A stretch of DNA of 64,000 nucleotides from an uncultured Prevotella sp. (GCA_934272845.1 CAKQSF010000002.1:62001-126000), one strand, 5' to 3'. Shown: positions 36,754-46,685, counted from the first letter of the stretch. Notes: a model not told the origin generated them from the sequence alone. A program made the numbers and translations.

Positions 36754-38888
36754 TGATTACTTCACTATTATACAAAGGACTGTTAGCATCGGCATTTGAC
36801 CAACTTGAGGGTGATTGTAATAGATATCCAGGCGAGGGGTTTGCTGATAGGCTGGACGCTATGCGTACCGAGTTTGGCTACATGAGCGACTATATGATGA
36901 AGGGATATAAGGACGAGAAGCGTGAAGAACTGTATCTCGACCTCTTACAGCGTATGAGGGGACTGGATTATGACCTCAAAATACGTGCCACGCTGAAAGA
37001 AAATCCTATGCTAAAGATGATTAGCAAGACTGGAGGCTGGGCTTATGTCACAGCGTCTGATGCAATGAATGGTATGGAAAACGCTCCCGACATCAAGGCA
37101 TTCTTCTTGGCGCATGAGTTCTCTTTTTATGCACTTCTTACCTCGGGATGGTGGACTCGCAAGGATGCTGATGAATGGTCCGCCTTGCTTCTTTCTATAG
37201 ATAGTCTTTATGCGGCACCGCTTGTTGCAGCGTTAGGACTCTCGGCAATGACCAATTTCTGCGTTAATAAGGCACGATGTCTTGTTAATATCTATCGAAT
37301 TGCAACAGAAGAGAAACTGCGTCAGCGTGCTTTGACAGGTGCGATATTGGCAATAAGTCGTAAGGAAGGGCCTGAAGGAAAATCTGATGATATTGTAAAA
37401 GAAAAATCAGAAGTGCTCTCAGAGTTACTCGAAGTGCCAGGAACGGTGGCAGAGATTGTTAATCTGCAGATGCAATTAATGGCGTGCGCCAATGCGGAAA
37501 GTGATGCAAAGGAGATAAACAAGAATATAATGCCCGACTTAGTGAAGAATCAGCCCTTTCGTCTTACTAAGGACGGCTTCGTAGAAAAAGGCGAAGAGAA
37601 CGACTGTCTTGATCCGAGTGCTGATGAAAAAATGATGGATGCGGTGAAGGCAGGTGTAGACAAGATGGTGAGTATGCAGAAGAGTGGTTCGGATATCTTC
37701 TTCTCAGGCTTCAGTGCCATGAAGCGTTTCCCGTTCTTCGTAAGTCTTCGCAACTGGTTTATGCCGTTCACTACAGAGCATCCTGCCATAGCGGAAGACA
37801 TGAAACTGCTTGGTAATAGTAACTTTGTTAAGCGAATAATGGAAGGCGGTCCGTTCTGTGATTCAGATAAATACTCCTTCGTTCTTGGTTATGGCAGTGT
37901 TTATAAGCAGATGCCAGACGAAGTGAAGAAACTGATAGAAAGCGGAGAAGTAGGTCCGATAGGGATGGATATAGCAAAGACACAGCCTACGTCAGAATTC
38001 TTCCGCCTGCAATATCTTCAAGATATGTACCGTTTCTTTAAATTGAATTCCGTAGCCCGCGAACTATATAATCCGTTTGACCACGTAGCGGATTACGCCC
38101 CCTGTGTAGCAGTAAGTCATGCTTTGAACGATGATGAACGCAGATCCGTTGTATCAGTCATGTTTGATGACAAAAAAATGTGGTCAGGAGAAAACAAAAT
38201 GGCATTACACCCGTTGACCGTATTATTAGAAAGTTTTGAAGAAAAAGAAGGTTATTGGGCATGTAGATATCGTGCAGAGTTAAATATGCGCCTAGAGAAG
38301 TATGCCGATGCTATGGCAGAATACACAAAGTGCCTAAAGCGAAAGCCAGAAGATCCCGCAGCCATGCGCGGCATGGCACGAGTGTGTTATGCCGAGGGTG
38401 AATACGCTAAGGCAGCGTTTTATTACGATGCGCTGCACACGCTCTTCCCTAATCGCAAGTCGTATGTGCTAAACTACATAGTCTCTATGGTCAAGGACGG
38501 CATGGCAGAGGGCGTTCTCAATGATATATATAAGTTAGAATACGAAAACCCTTCAAACGTTGCCATTAGTAATACACTCGGCTGGGTGCTGTTGAATGCC
38601 GACAAGGCGCAGCAGGCAGTGGATGTTTACGAAAGAATTTTAAAGAACGAGGATAACTATAAGGACTATGACATAGTGTTAAATGCGTTCTATGCTCTCC
38701 TCGCTACGGGTAAAGTGCAGCGAGCGGTTGACGTAATGACCACTTATAGAAAACTCGTGGGGCAGGCTGCGAATGAAAAGAATATAGATAAATTACAAAA
38801 GTCGATGGACGAAGACGCTGCTCTCCTAAAACACTATGGCATAGGTAGGGCAGAGAGAGGAATACTCTTGTCAAAGATAGTCGAGTAA
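36753..38888 (+). CDS. large TPR-containing protein
   Basis: A 711-residue helical protein without a signal peptide or membrane segment. Residues about 485-660 contain tetratricopeptide repeats (RYRAELNMRLEKYADAMAEY, ARVCYAEGEYAKAAFYYDAL, LLNADKAQQAVDVYERIL). The first 470 residues are helical and unassigned. The start codon overlaps the stop of the lipoprotein gene, so the two proteins are made together, but one is exported and this one appears cytosolic. Function unknown. Confidence 0.75.
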   Translation: MITSLLYKGLLASAFDQLEGDCNRYPGEGFADRLDAMRTEFGYMSDYMMKGYKDEKREELYLDLLQRMRGLDYDLKIRATLKENPMLKMISKTGGWAYVTASDAMNGMENAPDIKAFFLAHEFSFYALLTSGWWTRKDADEWSALLLSIDSLYAAPLVAALGLSAMTNFCVNKARCLVNIYRIATEEKLRQRALTGAILAISRKEGPEGKSDDIVKEKSEVLSELLEVPGTVAEIVNLQMQLMACANAESDAKEINKNIMPDLVKNQPFRLTKDGFVEKGEENDCLDPSADEKMMDAVKAGVDKMVSMQKSGSDIFFSGFSAMKRFPFFVSLRNWFMPFTTEHPAIAEDMKLLGNSNFVKRIMEGGPFCDSDKYSFVLGYGSVYKQMPDEVKKLIESGEVGPIGMDIAKTQPTSEFFRLQYLQDMYRFFKLNSVARELYNPFDHVADYAPCVAVSHALNDDERRSVVSVMFDDKKMWSGENKMALHPLTVLLESFEEKEGYWACRYRAELNMRLEKYADAMAEYTKCLKRKPEDPAAMRGMARVCYAEGEYAKAAFYYDALHTLFPNRKSYVLNYIVSMVKDGMAEGVLNDIYKLEYENPSNVAISNTLGWVLLNADKAQQAVDVYERILKNEDNYKDYDIVLNAFYALLATGKVQRAVDVMTTYRKLVGQAANEKNIDKLQKSMDEDAALLKHYGIGRAERGILLSKIVE

Positions 38889-38936
38889 TTGTAATGATAT
38901 TATTATCATAATGTAACAGTGAAAACGTCTGTATAA

Positions 38937-38968
38937 TTTGGCATTGTCGAAAAAACTTCGTAACTTTG
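38937..38968 (+). promoter_or_regulatory. promoter for the his operon
   Basis: TTTG (38937-38940), a 20-base gap and TAACTTTG (38961-38968), followed by a 35-base leader before hisH. Confidence 0.82.
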
Positions 38969-39003
38969 CACATTATTACAGGTAGACACATACACTTCAT
39001 TTA

Positions 39004-39639
39004 ATGAAAGTATCAATAGTAAAATATAACGCTGGCAATATCTTCAGTGTGATAAATGCCATGAAACACCTCGGTATTGAGCCGCTGTGGACGGATGATC
39101 CAGAAGAGTTAATAACCTCTGACAGGGTGATATTCCCTGGGCAGGGAGAGGCTCACAGCGCTATGGCGTACTTGCGTGAGCGTAATCTTGATAAGGTGAT
39201 AGCCGGACTGAAACAGCCAGTGCTTGGCATCTGCGTTGGTCAGCAGTTGTTGTGCCAGCATAGTGAGGAAGGAAATACTGACTGTATAGGTGTCTTTCCA
39301 ATACAGGTGAAACGTTTTCAGCCTAACGTGCATGAGGAAAAAGTTCCTTGCATGGGTTGGAACTCACTTGATTTGACGCTTGCCGACAATGCGCCAGTGC
39401 TGAAAACTCCACAGGGCGTAAGCCCTTTGTTTAAGGGACTGGGTGAGCAGGACTATGTATACTTCGTACATTCATACTATTGTGAACTCTGTGAGAATAC
39501 CATAGCCACCGCTGACTATATACAACCTTACAGCGCAGCCCTACAGAAAGACAACTTCTTCGCTACGCAGTTCCATCCAGAGAAGAGTGGGGCAGTGGGC
39601 AGACAGATATTGAAGAACTTTATAGAGATAGACAAGTAA
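39004..39639 (+). CDS. hisH: imidazole glycerol phosphate synthase, glutaminase subunit
   Basis: Class I glutaminase that feeds ammonia to HisF in histidine synthesis. The 211-residue protein has the nucleophile C77 in GICVGQQLLC and the His/Glu pair in ATQFHPEKSG. It is the first gene of a hisH-A-F-I-E-ftsE run; the other his genes are not in this window. A good promoter precedes it. Confidence 0.97.
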   Translation: MKVSIVKYNAGNIFSVINAMKHLGIEPLWTDDPEELITSDRVIFPGQGEAHSAMAYLRERNLDKVIAGLKQPVLGICVGQQLLCQHSEEGNTDCIGVFPIQVKRFQPNVHEEKVPCMGWNSLDLTLADNAPVLKTPQGVSPLFKGLGEQDYVYFVHSYYCELCENTIATADYIQPYSAALQKDNFFATQFHPEKSGAVGRQILKNFIEIDK

Positions 39640-39643
39640 TACC

Positions 39644-40369
39644 ATGATAGAACTCATACCAGCCATAGACCTTATAGATGGTAAGTGCGTAAGACTCACC
39701 AAGGGCGACTATGACAGCAAGAAAGTGTATAATGAAGACCCTGTAGAACAAGCCAAGGAGTTCGAGAAACTTGGGTTTAAGAGGCTGCATATGGTAGACC
39801 TTGACGGAGCGAAGAGTAAGCATGTGGTTAATGACGCAGTGCTCAGAGCAGTGACAGAGGCTACCAATCTCGTAGTAGACTTCGGCGGAGGAATAAAGAC
39901 CGAGGACGACATACAGAAGGTTTTTGATGCTGGTGCGGCAATGGTGACCGTGGGTTCTGTGGCAGTAACACACCCAGAATTGTTCCTCGGGTGGCTCGAC
40001 AAGTTTGGGGCGGAGCGTATTATTCTTGGTGCTGACGTGAGAAACGGCAAGGTGAGCATCAACGGTTGGAAAGAAGATTCAAGCGAAGACCTCCTGCCAT
40101 TCCTAAAAACTTATGTAGCGCACGGAGTAAAAAACGTGTTGTGCACAGAGATTTCGAAAGACGGAACACTGGCGGGACCAGCCGTTGAACTCTATAAGCG
40201 TATCATGGCAGAATATCCAGAGATGCACCTAATAGCATCAGGTGGGGTGTCATGCACAGAAGATATTATAAATCTTCAGGATGAGAATATCCCAGCCGTG
40301 GTGTTTGGTAAGGCATATTACGAAGGACGCATTGACGTTCAGCAACTGAAAACGAAAGGGCTGTTTTAG
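39644..40369 (+). CDS. hisA: ProFAR isomerase
   Basis: Isomerises ProFAR to PRFAR in histidine synthesis. The 241-residue TIM barrel has catalytic D9 in AIDLIDGKCVRLTKGDY and the phosphate-binding FGGGI and SGGVS loops. It starts five bases after hisH. The stop codon lies in a short AGTGAC-GTCACT inverted sequence that resembles the end of the element at 59173-59369. Confidence 0.97.
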   Translation: MIELIPAIDLIDGKCVRLTKGDYDSKKVYNEDPVEQAKEFEKLGFKRLHMVDLDGAKSKHVVNDAVLRAVTEATNLVVDFGGGIKTEDDIQKVFDAGAAMVTVGSVAVTHPELFLGWLDKFGAERIILGADVRNGKVSINGWKEDSSEDLLPFLKTYVAHGVKNVLCTEISKDGTLAGPAVELYKRIMAEYPEMHLIASGGVSCTEDIINLQDENIPAVVFGKAYYEGRIDVQQLKTKGLF

Positions 40370-40404
40370 TGACTTTTTTACCGTCACTTAACTCGAAAAA
40401 CAAG

Positions 40405-40509
40405 ATAGAATTGTAATCAGGCCTTAATTACACAGTAATTAGGCCCAAATTACATTGTGATTAGGCCCAAATTACACAGTAATCAGGCCTTAATTATAAT
40501 GCTATTTGT
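40405..40509. repeat. array of 22-bp-pitch palindromes between hisA and hisF
   Basis: ATTACACAG, ATTACATTG, ATTACACAG and ATTATA units start at 40427, 40449, 40471 and 40493, exactly 22 bp apart. Each unit is a near-palindrome (AATTAC-nnn-GTAATT) joined by AGGCCC/AGGCCT. Similar words fill the 192-bp-pitch elements elsewhere in the window. The array interrupts the his operon. Confidence 0.85.
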
Positions 40510-40563
40510 AACGGATTGAAAAACAGTGAGATACGAACGACGAAAAATAACGATAAAAATACC

Positions 40564-41319
40564 GTGTTAGCAAAACGAATTATACCATGTCTTGACGTGA
40601 AAAACGGAGAGACGGTGAAAGGAACAAACTTCGTAAACCTGCGCTCTGCTGGCGACCCAGTGGAGTTAGGGCGCATCTATAGTGAGGTAGGTGCCGATGA
40701 GTTAGTGTATCTTGACATAACGGCATCACACGAAGGACGTAAAACGTTCACCGATATGGTGACGCGTGTGGCTCGCGAGATAAGCATTCCGTTTACCGTT
40801 GGTGGTGGCATCAACGCCATTGAAGACGTAGATTGCATGCTCGCTGCAGGTGCCGACAAAGTGAGTGTGAACAGCGCGGCATTGCGTCGCCCAGAGTTTA
40901 TTGACGAAATTGCCACGCGCTTTGGCTCACAAGTGTGCGTATGTGCAATTGATGCGCGCCTTGACGACGACGGATGGCACTGCTACGTGAACGGTGGCAG
41001 AGTGCGCGTGGAGCGCACATTGCTTGAGTGGGCTAAGGAAGTGGCAGACAGAGGAGCCGGTGAGATACTCTTTACGTCCATGAATCACGATGGCGTAAAG
41101 CAAGGCTTTGCTAACGAGGCGCTCGCTATGCTTTCAGAGAACTTGCCCATTCCTGTTATTGCCAGTGGCGGAGCAGGATGTAAGGAGCATTTTCGTGACG
41201 TGTTTAACATAGGTAAAGCAGACGCAGCCTTGGCGGCATCAGTATTCCATTTTGGTGAGATTCCTATCCCAGAACTGAAGCAATGGTTGCGCCAGCAGGG
41301 CGTAACGGTGAGATTGTAA
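40564..41319 (+). CDS. hisF: imidazole glycerol phosphate synthase, cyclase subunit
   Basis: Cyclises PRFAR with ammonia from HisH to imidazole glycerol phosphate and AICAR. The 251-residue TIM barrel has D11 in [23 protein letters not shown] and a second catalytic Asp in CAIDARLD. I chose the GTG at 40564 because the product then starts (M)[11 protein letters not shown], the family start, and has the usual length. The only earlier in-frame start is a TTG at 40516, and no ATG is available. The upstream DNA is a palindrome array. Confidence 0.94.
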   Translation: MLAKRIIPCLDVKNGETVKGTNFVNLRSAGDPVELGRIYSEVGADELVYLDITASHEGRKTFTDMVTRVAREISIPFTVGGGINAIEDVDCMLAAGADKVSVNSAALRRPEFIDEIATRFGSQVCVCAIDARLDDDGWHCYVNGGRVRVERTLLEWAKEVADRGAGEILFTSMNHDGVKQGFANEALAMLSENLPIPVIASGGAGCKEHFRDVFNIGKADAALAASVFHFGEIPIPELKQWLRQQGVTVRL

Positions 41320-41367
41320 TAACCAGGCAGGGCAATAAGCCTCTGTCATTAACTACGATAAAGAAAA

Positions 41368-41679
41368 ATGAAGGTAGATTTCGAAAAAGGTGGCGGACTG
41401 GTGCCAGCCATCATTCAGGATGCCGTAACGAAAAATGTACTGATGCTCGGATACATGAACGAGGAGTCTCTTGCTAAAACATTAGAGACAAGAAAAGTGA
41501 CATTCTGGAGCCGTTCACGTAACACACTGTGGACAAAGGGCGAGACAAGCGGCAATTTCTTGGACCTCGTAGACATAAAAGTGGATTGTGACAATGATAC
41601 ATTGCTCGTAAAGGTGCATCCTCATGGTCCTACATGTCACACAGGAACGGATACCTGCTGGGGAGAAGAGAATAAATAA
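41368..41679 (+). CDS. hisI: phosphoribosyl-AMP cyclohydrolase
   Basis: Opens the purine ring of phosphoribosyl-AMP in histidine synthesis. The 103-residue protein has the WSRSR motif, the metal-binding VDCDNDT segment and HTG-DTC near the end. Here it is a stand-alone protein; in many Bacteroidetes and enterobacteria it is fused to HisE. Confidence 0.95.
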   Translation: MKVDFEKGGGLVPAIIQDAVTKNVLMLGYMNEESLAKTLETRKVTFWSRSRNTLWTKGETSGNFLDLVDIKVDCDNDTLLVKVHPHGPTCHTGTDTCWGEENK

Positions 41680-41711
41680 GTAAGCGAATTATCAAAACAT
41701 CATAAAGAAAA

Positions 41712-42026
41712 ATGGAAGAGAAAAATCCACTTTTGTTCCTTAGTGAACTGCAAGATTTTATCGAAAAGCGTCACGAAGAGATGCCTGAGGGTAGTTACAC
41801 CACATCCTTGTTTAAGGACGGTCTTAACCGCATGGCACAGAAAGTAGGCGAGGAAGCCCTTGAACTTGTGATAGAGGCTTGCAACGGTACGGACGAACGT
41901 CTTATCTATGAGGGATCAGACATGTTGTATCACCTTATTGTGCTCCTTACATCTAAGGGCCTGCGCATAGAGGATATGGCAAAGGAACTGCAGGAAAGAC
42001 ATAACCCAGGCTGGCACAAGCACTAA
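41712..42026 (+). CDS. hisE: phosphoribosyl-ATP pyrophosphatase
   Basis: Removes pyrophosphate from phosphoribosyl-ATP, the second step of histidine synthesis. The 104-residue MazG-like helical protein has the metal-binding KVGEEALELVIEA and YEGSDMLYHLIVLL segments. It is separate from hisI, 32 bases downstream, with no sign of a broken fusion between them. Confidence 0.95.
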   Translation: MEEKNPLLFLSELQDFIEKRHEEMPEGSYTTSLFKDGLNRMAQKVGEEALELVIEACNGTDERLIYEGSDMLYHLIVLLTSKGLRIEDMAKELQERHNPGWHKH

Positions 42027-42061
42027 AAGAATTTATCGGTAGAAACCACTATAAAGACATC

Positions 42062-42748
42062 ATGCTGATAGAATATAAGAACGTAAAGGTAAGCCACGAC
42101 GATGGAAACGTAGTACTCGAAGGAGTAGACTTCCATGCTGACGAGGGCGAGTTTATATATATAATAGGTAAAGTGGGATCGGGCAAAAGTTCGCTCCTGC
42201 GTACTATGTATGGTGAACTGGACGTGGATGAGGCTGACAATGCGGTTGTTCTCGAAAGGAACATGAAGCGAATAAAGAGGAAAGAGGTGCAGATGCTCAG
42301 ACGAGAGATAGGCATCATCTTCCAAGACTTTAAGTTGCTTAATGACCGTTCGGTAAGGAAAAACCTAGAGTTCGTGCTGAAAGCCACAGGCTGGAAGAAA
42401 CGAAAGGAAAGGGATGAACGCATCTCTAAAGTGCTGGAGTCCGTAAAAATGCAGGGTACCGAGGACAGAATGCCGCACGAACTTTCAGGAGGCGAGCAAC
42501 AACGCATAGCAATAGCACGTGCATTGCTTAACGCACCGAAAGTAATTCTTGCCGATGAACCAACAGGAAACCTTGACCCTGAGACGGCGGACAGCATAAT
42601 GGCGCTGTTTAGAGACATTACGTTGACGGGCACGGCAGTAGTGGTTACTACGCATAATATACCTATGCTGACAAAGTTCCAAGGGGTCGTATACCAGTGT
42701 GAAGATGGTAAACTAACTGAGGTTACGCAAGAGTATCAGCAAAAATAA
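42062..42748 (+). CDS. ftsE: cell-division ABC ATPase FtsE
   Basis: ATPase of the FtsEX complex that controls peptidoglycan hydrolysis at the septum. The 228-residue protein has Walker [10 protein letters not shown] (36-44), Q-loop FQDFKLL, signature LSGGEQQR and Walker [13 protein letters not shown]. The FtsE identity rests on overall resemblance ([18 protein letters not shown]), since ftsX is not adjacent. It follows hisE by 35 bases and may be read from the his promoter. LolD-like ATPases are the main alternative. Confidence 0.85.
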   Translation: MLIEYKNVKVSHDDGNVVLEGVDFHADEGEFIYIIGKVGSGKSSLLRTMYGELDVDEADNAVVLERNMKRIKRKEVQMLRREIGIIFQDFKLLNDRSVRKNLEFVLKATGWKKRKERDERISKVLESVKMQGTEDRMPHELSGGEQQRIAIARALLNAPKVILADEPTGNLDPETADSIMALFRDITLTGTAVVVTTHNIPMLTKFQGVVYQCEDGKLTEVTQEYQQK

Positions 42749-42825
42749 TTACGATGAAAGAATAAACTATACAAAGTTATTTTTTTCATTACAAAAAAAA
42801 GAAGAACAAACAAAATACCATAGCA

Positions 42826-44145
42826 ATGAAAGTAATGAAATTCGGCGGCACATCCGTAGGCTCACCAGAGCGTATGCAGGGTGTGGCACAACTCGTAACA
42901 AGGTCTGGAGAGCCTACATTCGTGGTGCTTTCCGCTATGTCAGGAACGACAAACACTCTCATCGAGATTTCAGATTATCTCTACAAAAAGAATCCAGAGG
43001 GTGCACAAGAGGTTATCAATGCCCTTGAAAAGAAATACATGGGACACGTAGAGAACCTCTATTCTACCGACGAGATGAAGCAGAAAACCGCTGCTTTCCT
43101 TAAGAAAGAATTTGAGTATCTACGTTCTTTCACCAAGGATACATTCACTTCTTTCGAAGAGAAGATCGTAGTAGCGCAGGGAGAGGTGATGTCTACCAAC
43201 ATGGTGACAAATTACCTTAATGAGATTGGTGTGAAGACTGTGTTACTCAATGCACTCGATTTCATGCGTACAGACAAGAACGCTGAGCCTGATCTTACAT
43301 ACATCAAGGAACACCTTGCTGAGGTTATGAAGGCTAACGAGGGCTACCAGATTTACATTACACAGGGATTCGTATGCCGTAACGCATATGATGAGGTAGA
43401 CAACCTGCAGCGTGGTGGTTCTGACTATACCGCTTCACTTATCGGTGCAGCACTCTTGGCTGACGAGATTCAGATATGGACCGATATCGATGGTATGCAT
43501 AACAATGACCCACGTATTGTGGATAAGACCGATGCTGTACACCAACTCAACTTTGAGGAGGCTGCAGAACTGGCATACTTCGGTGCGAAAATACTGCATC
43601 CTACATGCGTGCAGCCTGCTAAGTATGCAGGTATACCAGTACGTATTAAGAACACTATGGACCCAGATGCTGACGGTACAGTTGTAGACAACGTGCTCGT
43701 ACGTGGCAAAATAAAGGCTGTTGCGGCAAAGGACAATATCACTGCCATCAAGATTAAGTCTTCACGCATGCTGCTCGCTACAGGGTTCCTGCGTAAGGTG
43801 TTCGAGATTTTCGAAACTTATAATACACCTATCGACATGGTAACAACGTCAGAGGTAGGGGTAAGCGTAAGCATCGACAATGATACACACCTTAACAAGA
43901 TAATGGATGAGTTGAAAAAGTACGGCACAGTTACCGTAGATAGCGACATGTGCATTATCTGTGTGGTAGGTGACTTAGATTGGAGCAACGTAGGTTTCGA
44001 GACACTTGTAACAGAGGCTATGGCTAACATACCTGTTCGTATGATATCATACGGTGGCTCAAACTACAATATCTCTTTCCTCATCCGTGAGGCAGACAAG
44101 AAGAAAGCATTGCAGAACCTTTCTGCAAAACTTTTTAATGCGTAA
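42826..44145 (+). CDS. lysC: aspartate kinase (monofunctional)
   Basis: First enzyme of the lysine/threonine/methionine branch. The 439-residue protein has the N-terminal KFGGTSVGSPERM, the FVVLSAMSGTTNTL segment, RGGSDYTASLIGAAL, and C-terminal paired ACT domains (about 300-439) expected to bind a feedback amino acid. It is not fused to homoserine dehydrogenase. Its pairing with lysA suggests a lysine-specific isozyme. Confidence 0.95.
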   Translation: MKVMKFGGTSVGSPERMQGVAQLVTRSGEPTFVVLSAMSGTTNTLIEISDYLYKKNPEGAQEVINALEKKYMGHVENLYSTDEMKQKTAAFLKKEFEYLRSFTKDTFTSFEEKIVVAQGEVMSTNMVTNYLNEIGVKTVLLNALDFMRTDKNAEPDLTYIKEHLAEVMKANEGYQIYITQGFVCRNAYDEVDNLQRGGSDYTASLIGAALLADEIQIWTDIDGMHNNDPRIVDKTDAVHQLNFEEAAELAYFGAKILHPTCVQPAKYAGIPVRIKNTMDPDADGTVVDNVLVRGKIKAVAAKDNITAIKIKSSRMLLATGFLRKVFEIFETYNTPIDMVTTSEVGVSVSIDNDTHLNKIMDELKKYGTVTVDSDMCIICVVGDLDWSNVGFETLVTEAMANIPVRMISYGGSNYNISFLIREADKKKALQNLSAKLFNA

Positions 44146-44154
44146 GTAAATAGG

Positions 44155-44196
44155 CTGACTTCCGCTCGCTTCAAAGAATAAACGGGTGGAAGTCAG
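44155..44196 (+). repeat. inverted repeat between lysC and lysA
   Basis: CTGACTTCC (44155-44163) and GGAAGTCAG (44188-44196) form a perfect 9-bp stem with a 24-base loop. No T-run follows, so it may attenuate or stabilise rather than terminate. It does not resemble a lysine riboswitch. Confidence 0.5.
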
Positions 44197-44238
44197 TTGT
44201 AAAAACATACCACAACACAAATTACCTATATTCCAAAA

Positions 44239-45381
44239 ATGGCATTTCCAATAGATAAATTCAAGGACATACAGACTCCTTTTTATTACTACGACAAGGC
44301 GCTGCTTAACGAAACGCTTGATAATATCAACGAACAGTTGAAACAGCATGATAACTATCATCTTCATTACGCAATAAAGGCCAACGCCAATATTGATGTG
44401 TTGAAGGAAATACAGAAGGCAGGTTTCGGAGTTGACTGCGTGAGCGGCGGCGAGATACAGCAAGCGCTTGATGCAGGCTTCGATGCAAGTAAGATAGTAT
44501 ATGCTGGCGTAGGAAAAGGGGACTGGGAGATTAATCTTGGTCTGGAAGCAGGCATATTCTGCTTCAATGTAGAGTCGTTGGAGGAACTGGTAATTATCAA
44601 CGAACTGGCTGCGGCTAAGCAAAAAGTCGCTAAGGTATGCTTCCGCATTAACCCGAATGTGGGTGCCCACACTCATGCTAATATCACAACAGGACTTGCT
44701 GAGAATAAGTTCGGTATCGCGATGGAGGACATGGAGAAGGCTATCAATGCCGCAGCAGAGATGAAGAACATCGAGTTCATAGGACTGCATTTCCATATTG
44801 GTTCGCAAATATTGGAGATGGGAGACTTCGAAGCACTTGCTAATCGAGTAAACGAATTGCAAGACAGACTGGAGAAACAGGGCATTGTGGTGAAGAATAT
44901 CAACGTAGGTGGAGGTCTGGGTATCTCATATGTTGACCCTGACGGAAAGCCAATACCTGACTTTAAGAAGTACTTTGACACATACGCAAACTACTTGAAG
45001 TTGCGTGACGGACAGCATGTTCACTTCGAACTTGGCCGTGCTGTTGTTGGACAGATGGGTTCTCTCATAACAAGAGTGCTCTACGTAAAGCATGCTCACG
45101 TAAAGAAGTTTGTCATAGTAGATGCAGGAATGAGCGATCTTATACGCCCTGCACTCTATGAAGCACACCATGAGATACAGAATTTGACCAGTAACGGAGC
45201 GCCAGAGACCTATGATGTGGTAGGTCCTATATGTGAGTCAAGTGATGTCTTCGGTAAGAACGAGAAACTCCCAGAGTGTCATCGTGGTGATATCATTGCG
45301 CTTCGCTCAGCCGGAGCATACGGTGAGATTATGGCATGCCAGTATAACTGTCGTAAGTTGCCAAAGGGGTACCTATTCTAA
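44239..45381 (+). CDS. lysA: diaminopimelate decarboxylase
   Basis: PLP enzyme that decarboxylates meso-diaminopimelate to lysine. The 380-residue protein has the PLP lysine K47 in HYAIKANAN, HFHIGSQI, the phosphate-binding NVGGGLG loop, and the second-domain CESSDVFG and YGEIMACQYN motifs. Complete and of usual length. It lies 93 bases after lysC on the same strand. Confidence 0.96.
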   Translation: MAFPIDKFKDIQTPFYYYDKALLNETLDNINEQLKQHDNYHLHYAIKANANIDVLKEIQKAGFGVDCVSGGEIQQALDAGFDASKIVYAGVGKGDWEINLGLEAGIFCFNVESLEELVIINELAAAKQKVAKVCFRINPNVGAHTHANITTGLAENKFGIAMEDMEKAINAAAEMKNIEFIGLHFHIGSQILEMGDFEALANRVNELQDRLEKQGIVVKNINVGGGLGISYVDPDGKPIPDFKKYFDTYANYLKLRDGQHVHFELGRAVVGQMGSLITRVLYVKHAHVKKFVIVDAGMSDLIRPALYEAHHEIQNLTSNGAPETYDVVGPICESSDVFGKNEKLPECHRGDIIALRSAGAYGEIMACQYNCRKLPKGYLF

Positions 45382-45482
45382 GGCAGTCCGCAAGTATATA
45401 AGAAAAACGAATTCGTGCTCGGCATTGGTCTATATGACATGCCTTGGCAGAATAAAAACATGCAGGAGCAGATACCTGCTTA

Positions 45483-46655
45483 ATGATAATATCCATGATA
45501 ATATCATTGCATATAATTATAATGACAGCGGTGTTGCTGGTGCTTGCACTGGTAACCCCGCTGTTTTCGCCCTTCTTTCGTAAAGTAAGGGAAGAGACAG
45601 TAGAGACCGATGAGGCGGGAAACGCTGCTCATTTGCCTCCTGTATCTATCGTATTGACAGACCACGACAGTTCTTTCCACTTAAAGAAAGTGTTGCCAGA
45701 ACTGCTTGCGCAGAAGTATCCTGGAGACTATCAGGTAATAGTTGTAATAGACAGAAGCGATAGTAAGTCAGAGGATGTACTGAAGTTACATTCCTCAGAT
45801 GAGCATCTTTACTATACAATGTTGCCTGAAACATCGCGTTATCTCAGTCGTAAAAAACTGGGTTTGACGCTTGGTATGCGTGCAGCAAAGTATGATTGGG
45901 TACTTGTAACCGATGTGCATAGTATACCATCATCAGAGCATTGGCTGGAGAACATGGCTCGTCATTGCAACGATAGCGTCAACATGGTGCTTGGCATGAC
46001 CACCTATGGCGATGACTGTCCAGCGTATTACCGCTATGAACAGTTGCGAACCATGCTCTACTTCTTGCGTCAGGCGCAGGATAATACACCGTTTAGCAGT
46101 AACCAGTCATTGGTAATGCTGAGGAAAAGTGATTTCTTCGCTGCCAGCGGATTTAGGGGTAATTTGGAGTTTACACGCGCTGAGTTTGAATTCTTAGTAA
46201 ATAAGTTTGGCAAGGAAGGCAAATGTGCATTGGCAATAGAACCAGAGACATGGATGCAAGCGATAAAACCATCTGCAAAGAGATGGCGGATGAGACAACT
46301 GTTTGCGCTTGATGCCATGAAGGGGATGGAGAGAACTGTGGGTTATACTGCGCTACGCAGGCTGGATTTATGGTTCATGCATGCATATAATCTGTTGACA
46401 TTGCTGGCTATTATCTATTCACTCGTGATGTTACCAACACTGAATGGCATAGTATTACTCGCAGCCGCTGTGCTATTGTGGATAATATCCAATATTGAAC
46501 GTGCATTCATTTATCGCCCTGTATTGCGTTATTTCAACTGTATCAGTCCGCTGATGGCAGTTCTTCAGGACTTGACGCTAGGCTGTCGCAACGTAACAAT
46601 GCGCTTACGTTACGCCTTGGCCGACAAAAATGACTTCATAACGCATAAACTATAG
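45483..46655 (+). CDS. membrane glycosyltransferase, GT2-like
   Basis: A 390-residue protein with an N-terminal membrane helix (about 5-28), a cytosolic GT2-like catalytic domain (about 50-270), and two or three C-terminal helices (about 295-345). The domain starts PPVSIVLTDHDSSFHLKKVL and includes DVHSIPSSEHWLENM, where a DxD-like Asp-His sits. The usual QRxRW-like region may be AKRWRMRQLFALDA. Probably transfers a sugar to lipid or glycan at the inner membrane; acceptor unknown. An internal ATG at 45522 is an alternative start. Confidence 0.75.
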   Translation: MIISMIISLHIIIMTAVLLVLALVTPLFSPFFRKVREETVETDEAGNAAHLPPVSIVLTDHDSSFHLKKVLPELLAQKYPGDYQVIVVIDRSDSKSEDVLKLHSSDEHLYYTMLPETSRYLSRKKLGLTLGMRAAKYDWVLVTDVHSIPSSEHWLENMARHCNDSVNMVLGMTTYGDDCPAYYRYEQLRTMLYFLRQAQDNTPFSSNQSLVMLRKSDFFAASGFRGNLEFTRAEFEFLVNKFGKEGKCALAIEPETWMQAIKPSAKRWRMRQLFALDAMKGMERTVGYTALRRLDLWFMHAYNLLTLLAIIYSLVMLPTLNGIVLLAAAVLLWIISNIERAFIYRPVLRYFNCISPLMAVLQDLTLGCRNVTMRLRYALADKNDFITHKL

Positions 46656-46685
46656 TTTCGTTTCATAATCTAAATATTTCGTACC

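Noticed and set aside
40516..40563. Longer hisF starting at TTG 40516
   Set aside because: The 16 extra residues are not like any HisF N-terminus, and the GTG at 40564 gives the standard start and length.
41368..42026. hisI and hisE as a frameshifted hisIE fusion
   Set aside because: Each has its own start and stop with full domains and a 32-base gap; no overlapping frame joins them.
44146..44238. Lysine riboswitch before lysA
   Set aside because: The gap is only 93 bases and shows a single 9-bp hairpin, far too small for a lysine aptamer.
44059..44862. 267-residue minus-strand open frame
   Set aside because: It is antisense to lysC and lysA, which are complete; its product is Cys/Leu-rich shadow sequence.
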